Positions 1 through 12,275 are shown, counted from the first letter of the stretch. The stretch: 64,000 nucleotides of DNA from Malurus cyaneus samueli (GCA_009741485.1 CM019217.1:47703314-47767313), one strand, 5' to 3'. Notes: generated from the sequence alone by a model not told the origin. Numbers and translations are program-made.

Positions 1-1104
1 AGACTACTTAAACGAAATAGATCATAATTATATCTGGATGCAAATGCTGGTATCTGACAAGCATCATTTTATTGGTTGCTTTAAAAATGTGAATCTTCAT
101 GTCTGGAAGTACTTTAAGTATTGTCAATTACTTTTATTCTGGTGATGATGCAGTAACCTTTAAAAAACACAAAGTTCAAGAACCTATTCTCTCTGCACTT
201 TTAAGTCTTCCTAAAATGAGCTCATCTAAGCAGTAGTGTTTCTTACCCCAGTCTTCCTGCTACTGAAGGAAAAAAGAAAGAGAGAAAATGTCATTGTGAT
301 TAAATTTTGGGACTGTAACACATCATGAGACTCCTGTGATTCAGTAAAGTTTTGATATATGTATGAATAGGTAATGAAGGGACCACAGCTGTGGCCAAAG
401 ACATGGCTGAACTGTTGGCATAGACTGGGATAAAGTTTAATGCAAAATGTGCTGTAGCTCTGTTGGGTAAACCAGTGGTTCCACTTTTGGTGCAACATTC
501 ATCACTTCTATAGAACATGAAAAGAACAATAATGTAAAAATGCAGAGAAAAATAACTGTGGGAGGAGGATTTGCAGGCAGAACAACTTGCTCTCACACCT
601 CTTACCTGTGTTAATAAGGTCATCTGTAGTATCTGCAGAAAGGAGATAACCCACCTAATGTTGTGACTTCAAGAGAAGATATATGCACCTGATATTTTAC
701 ATGGTATTTAATGAACCCAGGCTTCAGACTGGGATGGGAACTGGTAGCCAACAGAGCACCTAAAACGGTCCATTAAGAACTCAAACATCTAGCTCTAGGG
801 AGCAGCACCAGAAGCATTGATAAAATCCTCAGGCAGCTTCAAACCAGCAAATTATATGAAGGCTTGGCAGGAAAATTCTGACTTCAAACACTCCAGTGTC
901 TGGATGTGAATAGTACCAAACAGGTGTTATACTTTGATTCCAGAAAGTGTATCTGTGAGCTGGAAGGAGAGAGAAGTGGAAGAGTAGAAGTTGTGTAGTT
1001 TTTAGGGAATGCTCCAAACTCAGACTTACTGTGAACCCTCTGCTGTGACTGTTGCAGAAGGAAAGCATCTTTGGACTTACCAGTGAGAGGGAATAAAAGC
1101 TGGT

Positions 1105-2030
1105 GACGATTGGTGTCCCTCACAGCTCTGTCTTGGGACTGGTGCTCTTTGATATTTCTGTCAATGGCATAGACAGCAAGATTGAGGCCAGCCTAGCAGG
1201 TTTGTAGATGACATGAACTGCGCAGTGCTGCAGACACAGCGGAAGGACAGGATGACATCCTGGGGGACATGGACAAGCTGCAGAAGTGGGCCCATGAGAA
1301 GCACATGATGTTCAACAAACCAAGTGCAAAATACTGTACCTGGGTTGGGACAATCCCAGACACGAGTCCAGATGGGGAGAAGAAATTGAGAGCAGCTCTG
1401 TGGAGAAGGACTTGGGGATTCTGGTGGATGACAAGCTGGACATGAGCTAGCAATTTGTGCTCACAGCCCAGAAAGTCAACAATATCCTGGGCTGAATCAC
1501 AAGATATGTGGCCAGCAGAGTGAGGGACCTGGAATACTGTGTCCAACTCTGGGGTCCCCAGCACAAGGGCATGGACCTGTTGGAGTGAGTCCAGAAGAGG
1601 CCACCAAGATGATCAGAGGGCTGGAACCCCTCTCCTGAGAGGACAGGCTGAGAAAGGTAGGATTGTCCAGCCTGGAGAAGAGAAAGCTCTGTGGAGTCCT
1701 CATTGTAGCCTTTCAGTACCTATGGGGGCTTGTGAAAAAGAGGGAGAAGAAATTTTTACACGGGTAAATAGTTATAGGGCAAAGGGCAACAGTTTAAAAG
1801 TAAAAGACAAGAGATTTAGATTAGATGTTAGGAAAAAATTCTTTACGGTGAGGTTGGTAGAACAGGGTACACAGGGAAGCTATAGAGGATGCCTCTCTTT
1901 AAATATTCAAGGCTGGGATGGATGGGGCCCTGAGCACCTGATTTAGTGGGTGACATTCCTGCCCATGGCAGGAGGGTAGGAGCCAGATGATCTTTAATGT
2001 CCCTTGCCAGCTCAGCTTTTCTATGACTGT
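1105..2030 (+). mobile_element. CR1 LINE fragment, 3' end of ORF2 plus 3' UTR
   Basis: Translating this stretch with frame changes gives recognisable CR1 reverse transcriptase C-terminal text: a block like GVP..SVLG.VLF near 1113-1160, then a stretch corresponding to the ADDTK region, [14 protein letters not shown] near 1406-1445, LEYCVQLWGPQHKGMDLLE near 1530-1585, and an RL-KVGLSSLEKRKL-like block near 1645-1690. The CR1 3' UTR follows (gatttagattagatgttagg; caaggctgggatggatgggg; tcctgcccatggcaggaggg) and ends near tttctatgact at 2017-2027. Stops and frameshifts make it dead. It is 5'-truncated, as most CR1 copies are. Confidence 0.92.
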
Positions 2031-4699
2031 GTGAAAATACCTTTATCTGTGTGTGTGTGCTGGTCTGGCTCTTTTATTCCTTAGCAGTATCTGGTACTAG
2101 TGAAATCATGTTATTCTAGATGTCTCCAGTCAGGTGGTATTCAGCATGTTGAGAAACAGTACAAAGAATCTGACTTGGGGCAGTCAGGTTGCTTTGCTGT
2201 GAGGATCAGCCCAAGCTCATTTTTGACATTTCCTCAGCCAAGTTGCATAATAGCTTCTGACATGAATCCAAGCCCTGCAATGCAATATTTCATGGGGAGC
2301 CAAACAGATGATGTACTGTGTGTAAAACAATGAATGTTATTTATCCAGCCAAGGCTCGAAATGAGATAGATAATTTTATGAGGTAGGAAGTTCAGGCAGA
2401 CTGTCACAGACAGACTGAGGTACAAAGCAGACTGACACGTCAGTAAAAGAAGGAACAGGATTCTCAACTCTTGTGTGCTCTTAGATTGGTGCCTGCTTTG
2501 GTGTAGGGGCAATGGACTTGCAATGACAATGAAAAGCTTTTGGAGTTTGTTATAACCAAAGATGGGTAAATCCCTTTCTTTTGACTTGATAATGCCAGTG
2601 TAATTCTTGCCAAATTTAGGACAAATTTGACTTTCTAGATCAGCTGGTGACCAAATGGCAAAGCATTTGATGTTCCTGGCAGGTGCTGATAGGGGGATCC
2701 TTGGTCTCACCCACCAACTGTGGTGGGTTTTTTGCTTTTTTTTTCAGTCATCTATTGCTGAAATGTAGATATTGTTTGGTGTAAATATATTGATGCATTT
2801 AAAGAGTGTGGGTGGTTTTGTCCACTTTGCATGGGGTGGGAGGGGGTTTTTGTTTATTTGTGGTGTTTTTTTGTTTGACAGACTTTTATGGTAGGTAAGA
2901 AAGGCACAAGTTTTTGAGTGACTGACATTTTGTACTTAGGAAGTTAAAAAAAAAAATTGACTTCTGGTTTCAATTAAGTTTTAGTTTCTTTAAATTCCAA
3001 AATGTCCTTCATAGTTAGGGAATAGCAGTGGTGTTAAAAATCTTTCTAAATTTTCTGTTGGTAAGAATAGATGGTTTTGGAAAAAGAAAAGTATTTCAAG
3101 TATTTTCAAACTAAATTAAGTTAAAAATAAAAAACGGGTGATCCGGCATTTTACTCCCTGCCTGTAGGTAAATGTAGTAATCTTAAAAGAACAAAATTTT
3201 GCCAAATTTGGCTACTGTAAACAAGCTTTGGCTTATTGCTCAGTATTGTTAGTGCTTATTAACTCAGCTCATTCCACCAAGTCTCAGACTCCTATTTTTC
3301 TTTCTAATATTTATAATATATTTTAAATTAAATACCTTTAAAATACCTTGGAATAAATTCAGTTCAGAATTTCTGATACTCTTGAAGGGGCGCTTTTTTT
3401 CTTAACCCCCAACAGGAAAGTTCAGAGCAGTTGTCGTATGTTGAGTGTTTTGTGCAAGCTGTAAAAATCTGTGGACTTTATGTAAGCTGACATTGTCCAT
3501 AATATAACTTTATTCACTACTCCTTCTGCTGTGATGAGTCTCCACCAAATCCTCCAATTAGTGCCAAGTTATAAAATTATAGACAGATGGAAAATTAATA
3601 TTTATAGAAAGATGCCCAAGGTTTGATAGCTTGAAACTCTTGGAGCTACAGATATGTTAGCAGTTAAGATTTAGAGAAAGCAGCCTGTTCAGGAAAACAC
3701 GAAAGCCTGTGTACTTTCTGAAGCACTAGGTCATCTAGTGATGGCCATAAATTTCTGCATTAGTTTTCTGTGAATTGAAACCATCTGTGGTAAACGGGTT
3801 GAAATTAATTCATTTGTATTTGCAAAAAAGTAAGTAAATAGATAAATATATAGAAAAAGGCTAATAGAAGTTTGCAGTGTGCATCTCTCATCTCACATTT
3901 AGAGTTTTGCAGATGCCACCACCTTGACAGACTTAACAGTGCATAAACCCAAATGGCTTTTAAAGAGAGAGAGAAGTGATGCACATCACCCTTAAATACT
4001 GCTGGTCTGATGGTCAGGGACAGTAGTATGGTTTCATTAATACTGGTCTAGGTCCAGGTTAATTTGTCTAACCTCAGCAGTGTGGTTACTTTGGAAACAT
4101 AATAATTACAGTAATTTTTCTGACAATTCACACAAGTAAATCTAATGGTCTTACAATAACAGCTTAGAAGGTATCAGCACTTGATTTCAGAGGAGAGAGC
4201 GGAGCTGGAGCCTGTTTTTTGCTGTGACTGTACACAGCTAAACTAGCAACTTAGTGCTCTATGAAGTCTGCCTTTCTGGACAGATTTCATTCTTTCCTAA
4301 AATTCATAGCTTGAAGTGACCTTCAGGATTTTCTGTTAGTGGCTTCAATGTTTTTTTTCTGGTCTGTAGACAAAATTTTTAGTTTCAACCTGCTGTTCCT
4401 TTCTCAAGAGCAAACCTGATAGTATACTTATTTCTGTGTGTGCACACCCATAGCACAGCTAAAGTTTAATAAAAGAAAATATTGTTTTGCAGAATATTAT
4501 TGCTATATGCCCAGTGATGTGCCATTACCTGGAGAAGAACCTTGTAAGTTTCTTCTGCACATCTGTGTTCATGTTGAGCCCAAATTGCTCTACCGCTGTG
4601 TTGGGAGCTTGGGTGCAGCCCAGGAAATCTCAACGAAGGAGGTGCTCTGCAGGGCTGTGTGCCTGCAGGGGCACTCTAAGAATTTTCAGTGTTAGTTGT

Positions 4700-4709
4700 G
4701 GGGGGGGGG
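4700..4709 (+). repeat. Homopolymer of 10 G
   Basis: An uninterrupted G run sits in otherwise AT-rich intron. It is likely to vary in length and to be prone to sequencing error. Confidence 0.9.
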
Positions 4710-5052
4710 AAACGACGAGATGCTCATAGAAATTGATGTCTGTAACATGCTATTTCCTGTGTGAGAAGTTTCCATTGATACCTCTTGCAGAAGTTGGGTT
4801 TCAGGAGGAAGTTGCAAGATTCTCCCATACTCACATGCCACTTGCTGTTTTTCATTATACCAAAATATTGATTATGAATATCCCATGCCATTCTTGCTTT
4901 GTATAATATTGTTTTATTAAAATTGTGTTCCATTATGCCACTACTGTAACTGTTAGAACATGCATGAAGGGTTTTAGTCAGATTTAAAATGCCCTGATAG
5001 GAATAAGCCTCTTTACATTCAAGACAAGAGCTGCTTTTCTGTTCCCTGTTTA

Positions 5053-5175
5053 CTTTTTTCTTTTCTTCTTTTTCCTTTCTCCTCCCTTCTCTCTTCTCCT
5101 CCTTTCTCCTCCTCTCCTCGTTTCTCTTTTTTTCTCTCTTCTCCCTTCCATTTTTTCCTTCTTCCTTTCTTTTTT
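5053..5175 (+). repeat. Long polypyrimidine tract
   Basis: These 123 bases contain only two purines (G at 5120 and A at 5150). The rest is C/T in irregular CTT/CCT/TTT order, so the minus strand is nearly pure purine. The tract lies about 1.4 kb upstream of the exon at 6547. It could bind PTB-type proteins in RNA or form triplex DNA, but it may equally be simple low-complexity sequence. Confidence 0.9.
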
Positions 5176-6546
5176 AAATCAATAGTATTTTATTTACCTG
5201 GAAAAGGAATGCTGTTGCATATATGTCTTGAAATTGTTTCACTAATGTTGCTTTTCATCATCTTAGTCTTTTAAGCCAGATTGCTGCAAATATATAATGC
5301 AAAGCTATTTAAAAGCTATGGCCTGATACTATTTGCACAAAACCACCTGTGCATCTCGTATCTATTACAAACGGTGAGATACAACTGCTGCAGAGGTACT
5401 TGTGCTCCTGCACGCCTCGCTGCTTTTGGAAATTCCACCCATGCGCTTGCCTCTCTTCAGCAGCTTTGAGAGTCCCACCTGTGGTTCTTTTTTCAGAGCA
5501 GCCACGTTTCAGGACTTGTGTCACCCCCACAGCTGCTGCTTCTCCTCCAAGCTGTACACAGAGATGTGCAAGTGTGCTTTCCTGGTATTTTCAGGAACAC
5601 TATGTCAAGGTCACCAGGAAGAGCAGGAATGTGTCTGCAGTCTGACATCTGAGAGCTGCAGTTTTTAGAAAAAGGGTATTGAAGGCAAAAATGAGGGACA
5701 AAAAGGATTTTCCTTTATTTATTTTTTTTTTCAGAGGCAACAGCAGATGCTGGTTGTATTATGTAAATATTTGTGGAGAAGGGACAATGAGAAGTAAAGA
5801 TTTCTCAGCAAAGAGCAAACAGTGACTAAAGCATTGTGTTATGGCCAACAAATATAACCTGGAGGCAAAGCATCTTGCACTGTATCTGGCAGCACAAACA
5901 TTAAGTGTTTAGCAATCGCAAGGCAAGTGATGATTTCTTCATCTCTTGTGTATTTTCAGTTAGAGACTGAAAGCAAATTCCGGGAGATTTGCTCTTATAA
6001 ATAAATACTGATATTTGGGCTTAATACGGGAGTAATTAAATGAAACTTAATGTCCCACAATATATTTGGTTTAGGATGGTTCAAGGAATGGTGCAGCAAT
6101 TCTGAGGAGTACAGGGAATTTTTTGAGAAAAGGGTCAATTTTTTCTTGGGTTCATGATGGAAAGCATGAGAATTGAGGGACTTCAGTGCTGCAAGTTGGA
6201 CAAAGAAAAATGCTCCACTTGTCAGAACAGTGAAATACTGGAGGGAAAAAAATCCCACCTTTGGAAGTTGCAATAATAATTTAGATAGACCTTTTCCTTG
6301 AAGAAGAGGGATGAACTGGATGATTTTTAAAGTTTCTCCCAGCCTTTTTTCAGGGAGCCCATAGTGGTTACCATAGCTGTCAAACTCATCTCCAGCTTCC
6401 TGAATATTACTTTATCTTTTACCCATGCTCAGCCAAAGTCTCTGAACTTAATGTAGTAAGTAAATATAATGCCCTTACATTCCAAACAAATTATATTCTA
6501 CATATAATTTCAAAGAAAAAGTTACAATCCACCATCTTCTTTTTAG

Positions 6547-6591
6547 GTCCTCCAGGGAAAAGAGGTAAGCGGGGAAGAAGAGGAGAGACTG
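6547..6591 (+). CDS. COL25A1: COL25A1 exon: start of COL1, basic cluster
   Basis: This 45-nt exon is flanked by ttttag and gtaagt. It enters with two bases of a split Gly codon and leaves one G for the next exon. With the split codon it reads GPP GKR GKR GRR GET, then the G of the next Gly. This is the start of the first collagenous domain of collagen XXV, a type II membrane collagen whose ectodomain is shed by furin. The KR-KR-RR cluster is the distinctive feature. In human CLAC the positively charged cluster in COL1 is reported to bind amyloid-beta. As I recall the human protein, the only difference here is GET for GES. The exon also contains a strong internal donor-like site (AGAG|GTAAGC at 6561-6570), described in the findings. 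The upstream exon is not in the window. Confidence 0.95.
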
Positions 6592-8658
6592 GTAAGTTTT
6601 CAATTTCATGAGATCTGTTGTCATTTGATGTCTGTTTTTGTGAGGATGCATACCCAGCATGCCTTGATTTTTAGTTGCATTGCATGTGTCCTCTAAAAAA
6701 GCGTTCTGAAACTTCTCTGGTGAATATTGTGACCCTTGGCATATATCTGGTGGCCTTCCAGATATTTTTCTAGTCTTGGGCATCCTTGATTTGTAGGCAC
6801 ACTCCATAATGCTCTGTGCAGTACCTTGGGTAACACATTTGTAACTCTCAAACCCTTTAGGGGTCTTCTCTCACTTGCCCAAGTCAGAGTAACTCCACCT
6901 AAGTCAGTAGTTGGAATATAATGTCAGTGTTACATCACTCCCCTTTGGTTTGAGAACAGTTTTATAAGGAAATAAAGAAGGAAATAAAATCCCTTATGTC
7001 AAGAATGTCGGTAATCAGGGACTTAATGTGATAAGTGGACTGCTCTGTATGAGAGAAGTTGTTTTATAGAAATGAGCAGTTAAGTTCTAACAGAAATAAG
7101 AAAAACATTTGTTGGTTCGTTACCCTGTACCAGGGAGGTTGCTGTTGATTGAAACCCGCTGGTGGTGTGGAGCTTGAAATTCCATTTGAGGCAAAGTTGT
7201 GAGACGCTGAGCACCTCTTGCTGTTGACGTTCACAGGAATTGAATCAATTACCGTGCGGGATTGAGTTTTTCATCAAGGTGAACTTTCTGGAGGCAGTGC
7301 AGTAGAAAATGAGCATTTCTGTTCTCCTTGGCTGTCTTGTGTAATCTGCCAGCTAGAAAGTCTTCCAAGCAACTTGATCTCTCCAAATCTTCTGTAGCCT
7401 TTCTTATCTATGTAAATGATAATTTATCTGGCTCCTAAAAACTATTTCCACATCAGCCTGGATCAAAAAACTAAAACCAAATCCTGCCAAAGGTTGAAAT
7501 TAATCACCTTGGTGTTTCCATTCAGTGTTGGCTTAGTATTTACTTAGGAAGAAAGAGGCTGTGATACAGAGGGAAATTCTGTGGTCAAAGATTGAGTTAC
7601 AAATGATCCTGGAAATTACTTTGTGGGATTCTCGTTGCTTCATTTTACATCTCAAATAAACACATGTTAAACTATTAATAAAGGAAATTGATCTCATTTA
7701 AAAACAGACCTGCACCTTAAAATGCTGTTTAAGAATGTTTGCCAGAATAAAGAAATTACCTTAGTTGATGGACAATAAAAATTGCATTGTTAAGACCAAA
7801 AGGCTGTCAATATTAAAAGCAATCTCAAAGTGCAGCTGCTGTTGGTTTATACTCCTTTTGCACTTCACTTTATTCAGAAATTAGAGGCATAAAAGCTTAA
7901 TGAAATGCCATTGATTTGGGAGCTGCAGCTGCTCAACTTAATAAGACTGAAATAGTAGATTTGATTTGTGGCTCTTTGATAATGTTTCCAAGAAGTCTTT
8001 GAGGTATAAATAATTGAAAAAATGTGCAAATATCACTTCACGAAGTGTGACATTTTAATGGGGAGTATTTTATATGTGTGCCTTGAGAGAGGAAGGCGAT
8101 GAAAAGAAAGTTCAGCACTGTCAGGTGGCCACTGAAAGCTCCCCTGACAGGCAGAGCTGGATGTCTGGAAGATGCTGGTACACGTATTCTTGACAAGGTG
8201 CCCAGGTTAAATGCCAAGGGTACTTTGTGCAATTTTGCAGCCAAACTCTGATCAAATGCTCACTGTGTGGTTAACTGAAACTGGTGATGTGGCTATGTGT
8301 GCCTTATGGGGAGTCTGACAAAATGTAGTCCATGGCTGGTACTTTTGGACTGGCATGAAATTGCATGGAAATGAATGGAGAAGCAATTTTTGTAAGATGG
8401 TGTGACTGTAGTTGAAGATTTGTTAAGGTAAGTGCATACATTTAGGCAGTAGTCATGTTTACAAGTTTCTGAGCAGCACCACAGCTAAAAATTACTTGAG
8501 TGGGAAAATGTGTGCCCTGTATTAACAGTGCTGCTTGCTGAAAATCCCAAGGCCTTGTGCTTGACTGTACATATGTGTCTTTCTTCAAAAGCTTTGTAAG
8601 CTTACGTGTTCTTTTTTCTCTTTTTTTTACCCTTTCCCCCCTCTCCCCTACCCCACAG
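6592..8658 (+). other. COL25A1: COL25A1 intron, 2067 bp
   Basis: This intron has a gtaagt donor and an exceptionally long pyrimidine tract leading to the acceptor cccacag: 8611-8658, broken only by A at 8629, 8650 and 8655. I see no repeat family, RNA gene or coding signal elsewhere in it. Confidence 0.85.
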
Positions 8659-8666
8659 GACCTCCT
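8659..8666 (+). CDS. COL25A1: COL25A1 8-nt microexon (completes GPP)
   Basis: The exon is GACCTCCT, only 8 nt, between a 46-base pyrimidine-rich acceptor and a perfect gtaagt donor. Joined to the G left by the previous exon it gives GGA CCT CCT (Gly-Pro-Pro) and resets the reading frame to phase 0. The human protein has GPP at exactly this point (GESGPP as I recall), so the exon is required by protein continuity and not just by the splice signals. Skipping it would frameshift the transcript, because 8 is not a multiple of 3, so it should be constitutive. It is below the size most exon finders detect. I see no UGC motif of the kind used by SRRM4-dependent neural microexons immediately upstream of the acceptor. 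Confidence 0.9.
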
Positions 8667-10757
8667 GTAAGTACAGTGATACATTGTTGGTTCTTCCAGA
8701 ATCAGGGAGAAATCTGTTAGATCCTGTTAATTTGTCAGCGTGATAAAATGATCAGGAGTACTCAAGAGGGAATTTTGATATTTATACAGTATCTTGGAGC
8801 TGAATAACTTAATCAGAAAGTTCCTTAAGAAAAAAAGGCTCTAAACCTATAAAGCTTTATGTTCAGTGATCCAGACTGCCATTGGGATTCACAATTCCAT
8901 GTAAGTATGTTATGTTCATTTTGCCTGTGACTCCATAACAGATATTTTACTGCAGTGTAAAAACGTGTGAGTATTCTATCTAAAGCCCAGAGTTGGCCAC
9001 TTTTGCTGGGCAGTAACTTCCTCTGCATTTATCACAAAGTCTTGTGGTACAAGCTTCCTGTTCTGGCTTTCCAGCTCATTTCACTGTAGTTGCTGCTGAA
9101 GCCAGTAAGTGCTTGTGTAAAATTATTATTAAATAGTACTTTTGAATTTGGTAAGTCAATTGAATGTTGTGCTAAGTTCTTCTTGTAAGAAAACATTTTC
9201 TCTCTTCTGGGGTTTTGAGGTGGTTTTGTTTTTTGCTTGGGATTTTTTGTATGTCATTTGTTTGCTGTTTTTGTTTATTCCCAGAGTGGGTCAAAAGTCA
9301 CACTTGAAGAACTAAGCACTTACATCTCAAACATTTGTGTTTGTCATGCCATCCATGTGCATCATATGGTGTAAGAGTGTGATAGTTAAAATTGTACTTC
9401 TTTTACAGTTTGCAGACTTCCACTTTTTTTTTCTTTAAAAGATTTAAAAGATTTCTTTAAAAGTATTTCTACAATATTTTAAAGACCCTATCATCTGTCC
9501 ATTCTATGTTACATGCATGTTTAAGAATATTTCATAAATATGTTGAATTCCTGCTGTGACCTAAAGATTTTAGTGTAAACTGCATATTCTGAGTCATGAT
9601 ATTATTTATACTTGTAAGATTTTGGCCATGTCCTCAGCAATTCATAGTGGCAAATTCATTTAACAAGCTAACAATGAAAAGCCAGGGTTAATGCATAAAG
9701 GCTAATTTGAAAGAAACACTGCTTTCCCCAATTTCTTTTGCAGTCCTCCTATGAAACACAAAGAGCAAACATAAATCATGACACAAGTTATTTTCCTGTA
9801 GCGAGGCAATGTGGCAAGATTAAGATGCCTCTATGCCTCATTAAGAATGTCTTTGACTTCAGCTCCCCACTGTTTCAGTATAGGTACATATAAAAAAAAA
9901 ACCCAAACAATCAAACAAACAATGCCCCCCGCCATAAGTCTTAATTTTGGCAATATTAGCACAAACCTGAAATAGGTTCCAAAACTGAAATATTTTAAGA
10001 AATCTCCAACTTTAAATTCCAAGTTTCATACTTGAAACCTACAAGACTTTATCTTGCTGACAGGCAGAAATGGTTTAGGCTGTTAGAAGGCATTAAAAAG
10101 TGTAATTTCTCTTCCAAATTCGCTTCTATATTTACATAGACACTGGCTAGGAGAAACTGTTGTTAATGTAGGTATTGTTTTAGTTTTCATTTCAAATATC
10201 AAATATTTGTATATCCCACATGAAACTACATGGAATTAGGTGCCTGCTGTAATTTCAAAGGCTGCTACAGTGCTCTGTTTATTTTCTTTGTACATGACTA
10301 CTGAGTGGCACATGTAATAGCAGTCAAAGGCTGGGGATTTTGCCTTTATGATCTTTTACAGGAATCTCAGATTTCTCCTTTGGCACCTATGTTCTAGTGG
10401 AATCTAATACTTTACTGCCTAAGCACTAAACCTTTATTTTTTTTAATAAACTACATATTGCCCATCAGTTTACTTGGATAATTCTCTTCATAAAAAACCA
10501 GAATTTCAGTGGGCATCAGAAGTAGCCAGTAGCCTTTTAATTAAAGGGTTTATTTAAGTTAAAACACATAATTTCCATTGCCAAAGCCTCATTTCTTTAC
10601 TGTGCAGTACCTATCTCATATTTATTGGTTTGAAATACCATCACATTAAAAAAAAAAGCAAATGATAATTTCCTAGTAATGTGCTCTTCATGTTTGTTAT
10701 GTCATATGTCATGACTGTGTTGTTAATGTGTCGTACCATTTCATCTCATTCAACCAG
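8667..10757 (+). other. COL25A1: COL25A1 intron, 2091 bp
   Basis: The donor is gtaagt and the acceptor is caaccag, behind a modest pyrimidine stretch (ccatttcatctcattcaaccag). The content is AT-rich with short T runs and a small local duplication of a tttaaaag motif near 9433-9465. I see no gene or recognisable transposon. Confidence 0.8.
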
Positions 10758-10784
10758 GGTCTACCAGGGCGAAATGGCTATCCG
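10758..10784 (+). CDS. COL25A1: COL25A1 Gly-X-Y module GLP-GRN-GYP
   Basis: This 27-nt phase 0-0 exon (GGT CTA CCA GGG CGA AAT GGC TAT CCG) lies between acceptor caaccag and donor gtaact. It encodes exactly three collagen triplets starting on Gly, the standard modular exon unit of collagen genes, so it can be included or skipped without disturbing frame or triple-helix register. The human protein, as I recall it, goes from GPP straight to GQPGPQ and lacks this block. The module is therefore either an alternatively spliced exon missing from the reference isoform or lineage-specific. The donor is slightly off consensus (gtaact). Exon identity is supported by the split-free Gly start, the correct phase and its place between known exons. 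Inclusion in mRNA is not shown. Confidence 0.8.
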
Positions 10785-11671
10785 GTAACTCATCATATAT
10801 TTATGACAGCAATTTATGATTACTCTAAAATCCTGTTGGCACATTTTGATTTTTCTTTTTTACTGTCAAAAGGACCTTATGTAGAACTTCCCTTTAAAAA
10901 CAAAGCGAAATAAAAAGCCTTTGACAATTTTCTGAAAAGAACCAGCCTACAATGCATAAATGAGATGCACTTTTTTATGTTGTACATATTTTGTGTTGAG
11001 TTTCTTCATTCTTGCATACAAAATTCGTAATTAATTAATTTAAAAACTTATTAAGATACTGCATCTCAATTTTCCATATTATAAAGCTGTAGTGTTGCCA
11101 TCTGGAACCTCTGAGTCCTTTCTTTTAATTCTGTCCTGTTTCACTTGACTGCTTCATTCAATGCATTTTGAGCAAAGTAAAATGTTATGACAGAGGTCCC
11201 AGTAACTGGCTGCAAAGGCTGTCAGAGAGTGACTTCTGATAATGGATGCAATTCATTTTTCTATCCATTTCATTCATATCTTTAGGATTTACTGCCTGAA
11301 AAAAAATATGAAATAATGCATCATTCTAAAATCTATTAATAGTATATTTATTTCTAATAGTCAGGCAAAATGTCTGCAGAATCCCATTCACTGAAAGAAG
11401 TTTATGCCTGCTGCCACATGGGAATTAGAAACCAAATGATTAAATGTGATAAAATATGTGCACAACATAGTGACTGTTGAAGCATATAACAATCTTACTT
11501 ACAGCACTTGATGGTGTAGCTTGGAGGGACCTCCCATATTGATTTACCTATGTATTTCAGACAAAAAATTTAATTTTTCAGTGAGTTTTAAAAGCTATTT
11601 CCATTGGTAAAATATAAATTGCATAACTTATGATATCAAAGAGCAGCTGCAGTTAGAGGACAACTCAGTAG

Positions 11672-12275
11672 AATCACGGACTCTCAAAATGGTTTGGGTG
11701 TGAAAGAAAATTACTGGATCATTTAGCACCAATCCCTCTGCTATAGGCAGGGACACCTTCCACTAGGCCAGGCTCCTCAAAGCCCCATCCAACCTGGCCT
11801 TGAAGACTTCTCGGGATGAGCCATCCACAGCTTCTCTGGACAATCTGTTACAGTATTTTGCTACTCTTACAATTAAAAATTTCTTTCTTATATCCAATAT
11901 AAGCTTACTTCCTTTTAGTTTAAAGTCATTACCCCTTGTCCTGTCACAACAGGCCTTGATAAAAAAAAAAGTGCATTTCTCCACACCTTTTTTACAGATC
12001 CCCTTTCTGTATTGAAAGGCTGAAAGTTTCCCTGGAGCCTTTGCTGCAAACAACCCCAACTCTCTCAGCCTGCCTGTGTAGAAGAGCTGCTTCCATCCCA
12101 CTGATCATATTTGTGATCCTCCTCTGGACTTGCTCCAACAGGGCCATGTATTTTCTTACGTTGGAGGCCCCAGAGGTGGACACTACTCCAGATGGGCTCT
12201 CATAAGAGTGGAGCAGAGAGGGAGAATCAGCTCCCTTGACCTGTTGGCAATGCTTCATTTGATGCAGCCTATTTT
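11672..12275 (-). mobile_element. CR1 LINE 3' fragment (minus strand)
   Basis: On the minus strand this reads as the CR1 ORF2 C-terminus and 3' UTR. The + strand shows the reverse complements of diagnostic blocks: gaatcacggac near the 3' end, gcagggacaccttccactag at 11748-11767, ccccatccaacctggccttga at 11782-11802, cattaccccttgtcctgtca at 11927-11946, ccccaactctctcagcctgc at 12054-12073 and cctcctctggacttgctcca at 12118-12137. Translation on the minus strand gives YMALLEQVQRRITNMISGME and then LRELGLFAAKA, matching the CR1 ORF2 tail (LLE.VQRRATKMI.GLE...LRELGLF). The copy is inactive and 5'-truncated. Confidence 0.93.

Larger units (their letters stand above)
1..6546 (+). other. COL25A1: COL25A1 intron (3' part), upstream of the basic-cluster exon
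   Basis: This is the 3' end of an intron whose 5' end lies outside the window. It closes with a T-rich acceptor (cttctttttag) at 6536-6546. It holds a degraded CR1 copy (about 1105-2030), a long polypyrimidine tract (5053-5175) and a run of 10 G at 4700-4709. I looked for the preceding exon, which in human ends with the cysteine-containing ...CNCPA segment before the first Gly-Pro-Pro, and found no convincing candidate. It is probably further upstream. The open frames in this stretch have no family resemblance. Confidence 0.7.

Noticed and set aside
2234..2710. 158-codon open frame on the minus strand
   Set aside because: No domain, signal peptide or homology that I can recognise. Long open frames of this size are expected occasionally in 64 kb of six-frame sequence.
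5380..5398. Candidate for the missing upstream exon (text like YNCC before AGAGGT)
   Set aside because: The expected upstream exon ends in CNCPA with an acidic/Arg-rich lead-in. This site has neither that sequence nor a suitable acceptor and donor.
5349..5645. 98-codon cysteine-rich open frame on the + strand
   Set aside because: No homology recognised, no promoter or splice context, and overlapping frames of similar size. Consistent with chance.
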